A stretch of DNA of 64,000 bases from Bretschneidera sinensis (Eukaryota > Streptophyta > Magnoliopsida > Brassicales > Akaniaceae): positions 51,007,001 through 51,071,000 of the forward strand of contig CM043697.1 of NCBI GenBank assembly GCA_023935145.1, in the 5' to 3' direction. The position numbers were made by a program, and so were the translations under genes. Under the pieces are notes generated by a model, which did no database searches, was not told the origin of the DNA, and was given only the letters and a program-made list of their open reading frames with translations. Below, piece by piece: positions 62,170-64,000 of this stretch (position 1 is the first letter of the stretch; every line of letters starts with the position of its first letter).

Positions 62170-63279
62170 TGTTCCTCTTTCATACCTTGAAGGATCGAGC
62201 GCACACTGCAATCGAGCGCAAGACATATGCGATCGAGCGCACATGTACGGCCGTGAACAGTAAACTGCAGAACCCTATTTTAGAAATAATAGAATTTTCG
62301 TTTTAGGAAGGTTTAGGAACTCATTGGTCTCTTAGGACTTCTCAAAGACCTATAAATACACTTGTAACTCACACACAAAAACACACCTCAGATAGAAAAC
62401 ACTTTTCTCTTTTCTTTTACTTGGAGTTGAGAGCTTGGGAGAGAATTAACGCCTCTTCTCTCGGGTTTATTCTTCTCCTTTAATGTTTAGTTTATTTATA
62501 ATGTTTACTTAAGATAGTATGTGTAACTAACTTTCTTATAGGGCTCGATTGAAGCCCTAGTTATGCATTCCCATATTTATATTCATTGATAAAATCTTTG
62601 CCAATAGCCTTTATTATGTTGCTTAACTTGATTAATGCCTGTGCTTATTTAAATTCCTCATATGTATGTGTATGGCCAATGTATGCATGTGGTATGGATT
62701 GGTTAGTTAGATCAATTTGGATGACTGAGTCCTGGGTCTAACATTAGTAACAAGGGATATCTTATCCGGATACCCGGGTTAATCAACATGGGAAACCAGG
62801 AGTAGATACCATGCCCTAGGTCTCATGTGGTTGTCGATTTCCATAGTACTTATGTTTTCTTAAGGAACAACTCATGCAGATACCATGCTGAATTCTTTAA
62901 GGAAGAAAAGAGTTAGAGTAGATACCATGCCTAACTCGTTGCTTAGGGAGATCAATAGCTTAAGGAGTAGATACCATGCCCTTAGGTTGGCAACCAGTAG
63001 GTATACATGATAAGGCTAGTGCACTGATACCTTATACAATTGGGAAAGTATGACTAGTGGTGGATATCAAAGCTCTATGTCTTTATTATTATCAAATCAC
63101 ACACAACAGTTATTTTATTTCTTTTTACTTAAAGAAACTAATTCTAAAAAGCACCTTTACCAATCCCTGTGGAGATGACCTTGCTCTTGCACACTAGACT
63201 GCACTGATGACCTTGTGCACTTGCAAGTATAACTAGTACAATCATTCACTTATTTATTTAGGTAAATAATCACACAACA
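62170..63279 (+). repeat. 5' LTR of a Ty3/gypsy element
   Basis: The right border is clear: ...CACACAACA is followed by AGTTTTTGGCGCCGTTGCC. The left border is taken at TGTTCC (62170), which pairs with the AACA end. A start near 62188 (TGAAGG) is also possible. It lies directly against copia gag sequence. Many copies of AGATACCATGC (for example 62804, 62879, 62927, 62969) form a loose repeat in the middle. TATAAATA near 62352 is a likely promoter TATA box. Confidence 0.7.
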
Positions 63280-63282
63280 AGT

Positions 63283-63300
63283 TTTTGGCGCCGTTGCCAG
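63283..63300 (+). other. Primer binding site of the gypsy element
   Basis: TTTGGCGCCGTTGCCAGG follows the LTR by three bases. Many plant Ty3/gypsy elements carry this kind of sequence, complementary to a tRNA 3' end, for priming of minus-strand synthesis. Confidence 0.75.
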
Positions 63301-63544
63301 GGATTGCGCTAAAAGTTCCTTTTAGGATTACTTTCGTTTTATCATTGCTATTATTTTATTTTTACCATTTTTTTTTCAAAACCTAATCAAGTTGTTTTCT
63401 GTTTCAGGCACATAAAACCCTAAATCACAGTTTCTGTTGTACTTGCGATCGATCGCAACCTCCTGTGCGATCGAGCGCATTTAGGGTAGAAAGTATCCGA
63501 GCAGTAGAGTTGAACTGCTGCACTAAAGCTATTTTTTCTGATTT

Positions 63545-64000
63545 ATGCATGGACTTCGATCCCAACATCCAGAATTCTTTCCCCTCGATCCCGAGCTTGA
63601 ACGGACTATTCGACAAAAGCTAAAGAACAATTTCGAGGAAAACGAAGAAGAAGTCGAGAACGAAACACTAATGGCGGAACAGCTCGAGAACCAGCAACCA
63701 CCTGCACGAGTACCGATGAAGCACTCCTTCATTCCTCGGAACATTGATCAACCATCATGCATTGCATATCAACTAGAGGCGGCAGGAAATTATTACATAT
63801 CTCCGTAAATCTTGAATGCTTTGACTCATTTTAGAGGCACTCCTAACAAAGATCCACACTTGCACCTCCGAGAACTTTTTGATCTTTGCAAGTTCCAGCA
63901 CATACAAGGACTAGACCAAGAAGGAATAAGGTTAATTCTGTTCCCTTTTTCCTTGAAAGATAATGCTAAAATTTTTTATAATTCTTTGCCTGCAGTTTTC
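63545..64000 (+). pseudogene. Start of Ty3/gypsy gag (runs off the window)
   Basis: The frame is open from 63545 to a TAA at 63806-63808 and then continues in the same frame to the end of the window. The second part has the Retrotrans_gag pattern: LTHFRGTPNKDPHLHLRELF, then GIRLILFPFSLKDNAKIFYN. This matches the capsid region of Athila/Tat-like plant gypsy elements (FRGxPxEDPxxHL...LFPFSLxDxAxxW). The single stop separates the N-terminal acidic segment from the capsid domain. The rest of gag and pol would lie beyond 64000. Confidence 0.75.

Noticed and set aside
1..64000. CRISPR arrays, bacterial operons, ribosome binding sites
   Set aside because: The window is plant nuclear DNA with spliced genes. 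The direct repeats seen are microsatellites, tandem duplications or transposon ends.

Overview
This window is nuclear DNA of a flowering plant, almost certainly a eudicot. It is AT-rich, its genes are split into many small exons by GT-AG introns, and it carries plant-only families: a GAUT pectin synthase, plastid photosystem II subunit W and an Aux/IAA repressor. It also holds typical plant transposable elements (Ty1/copia, Ty3/gypsy, L1-type LINEs, CACTA, PIF/Harbinger). The species cannot be told from the sequence.

Layout. 1-4.5 kb: a decayed PIF/Harbinger transposon with a Myb/SANT-like ORF and a DDE nuclease ORF, followed by a MITE-like element and a hairpin. 7.9-16.5 kb (+): a GAUT3-type galacturonosyltransferase in 9 exons (598 aa), with a LINE scrap, a tandem duplication and a MITE in its introns. 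18.3-19.2 kb (+): psbW in two exons (136 aa). 20.4-27.4 kb: a transposon cluster made of a short non-autonomous copia-like element with two LTRs, a LINE reverse transcriptase remnant and a truncated antisense Ty3/gypsy element. 29.7-34.7 kb (+): an FBL17-type F-box/LRR protein in 11 exons (599 aa). 37.1-45.4 kb (+): a P-loop uridine-kinase-like protein in 12 exons (313 aa), with two LINE 3' ends in its fourth intron. 47.9-53.5 kb: a CACTA transposon that holds an exon of a TBC RabGAP gene. 54.7-56.6 kb (-): an Aux/IAA gene of the IAA7/14/16/17 clade in 5 exons, with an in-frame TAG in exon 1. 57.8-62.2 kb (-): a broken Ty1/copia element. 62.2 kb to the end (+): the 5' LTR, primer binding site and start of gag of a Ty3/gypsy element that cuts off the copia element.

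The five host genes are functionally unrelated (cell wall, photosynthesis, cell cycle, nucleoside-kinase-like metabolism, auxin signalling), as is usual in plant genomes. The most unusual points are the captured RabGAP exon in the CACTA element, the stop codon in the Aux/IAA gene that coincides with the end of a possible 60-nt frame-preserving intron, a LINE insertion ending next to a splice acceptor, and a non-autonomous LTR element with its own decayed ORF and a nearby tandem copy of its empty target site. Exon boundaries were read by eye from splice signals, frame continuity and remembered family sequences. No alignment or search was run.
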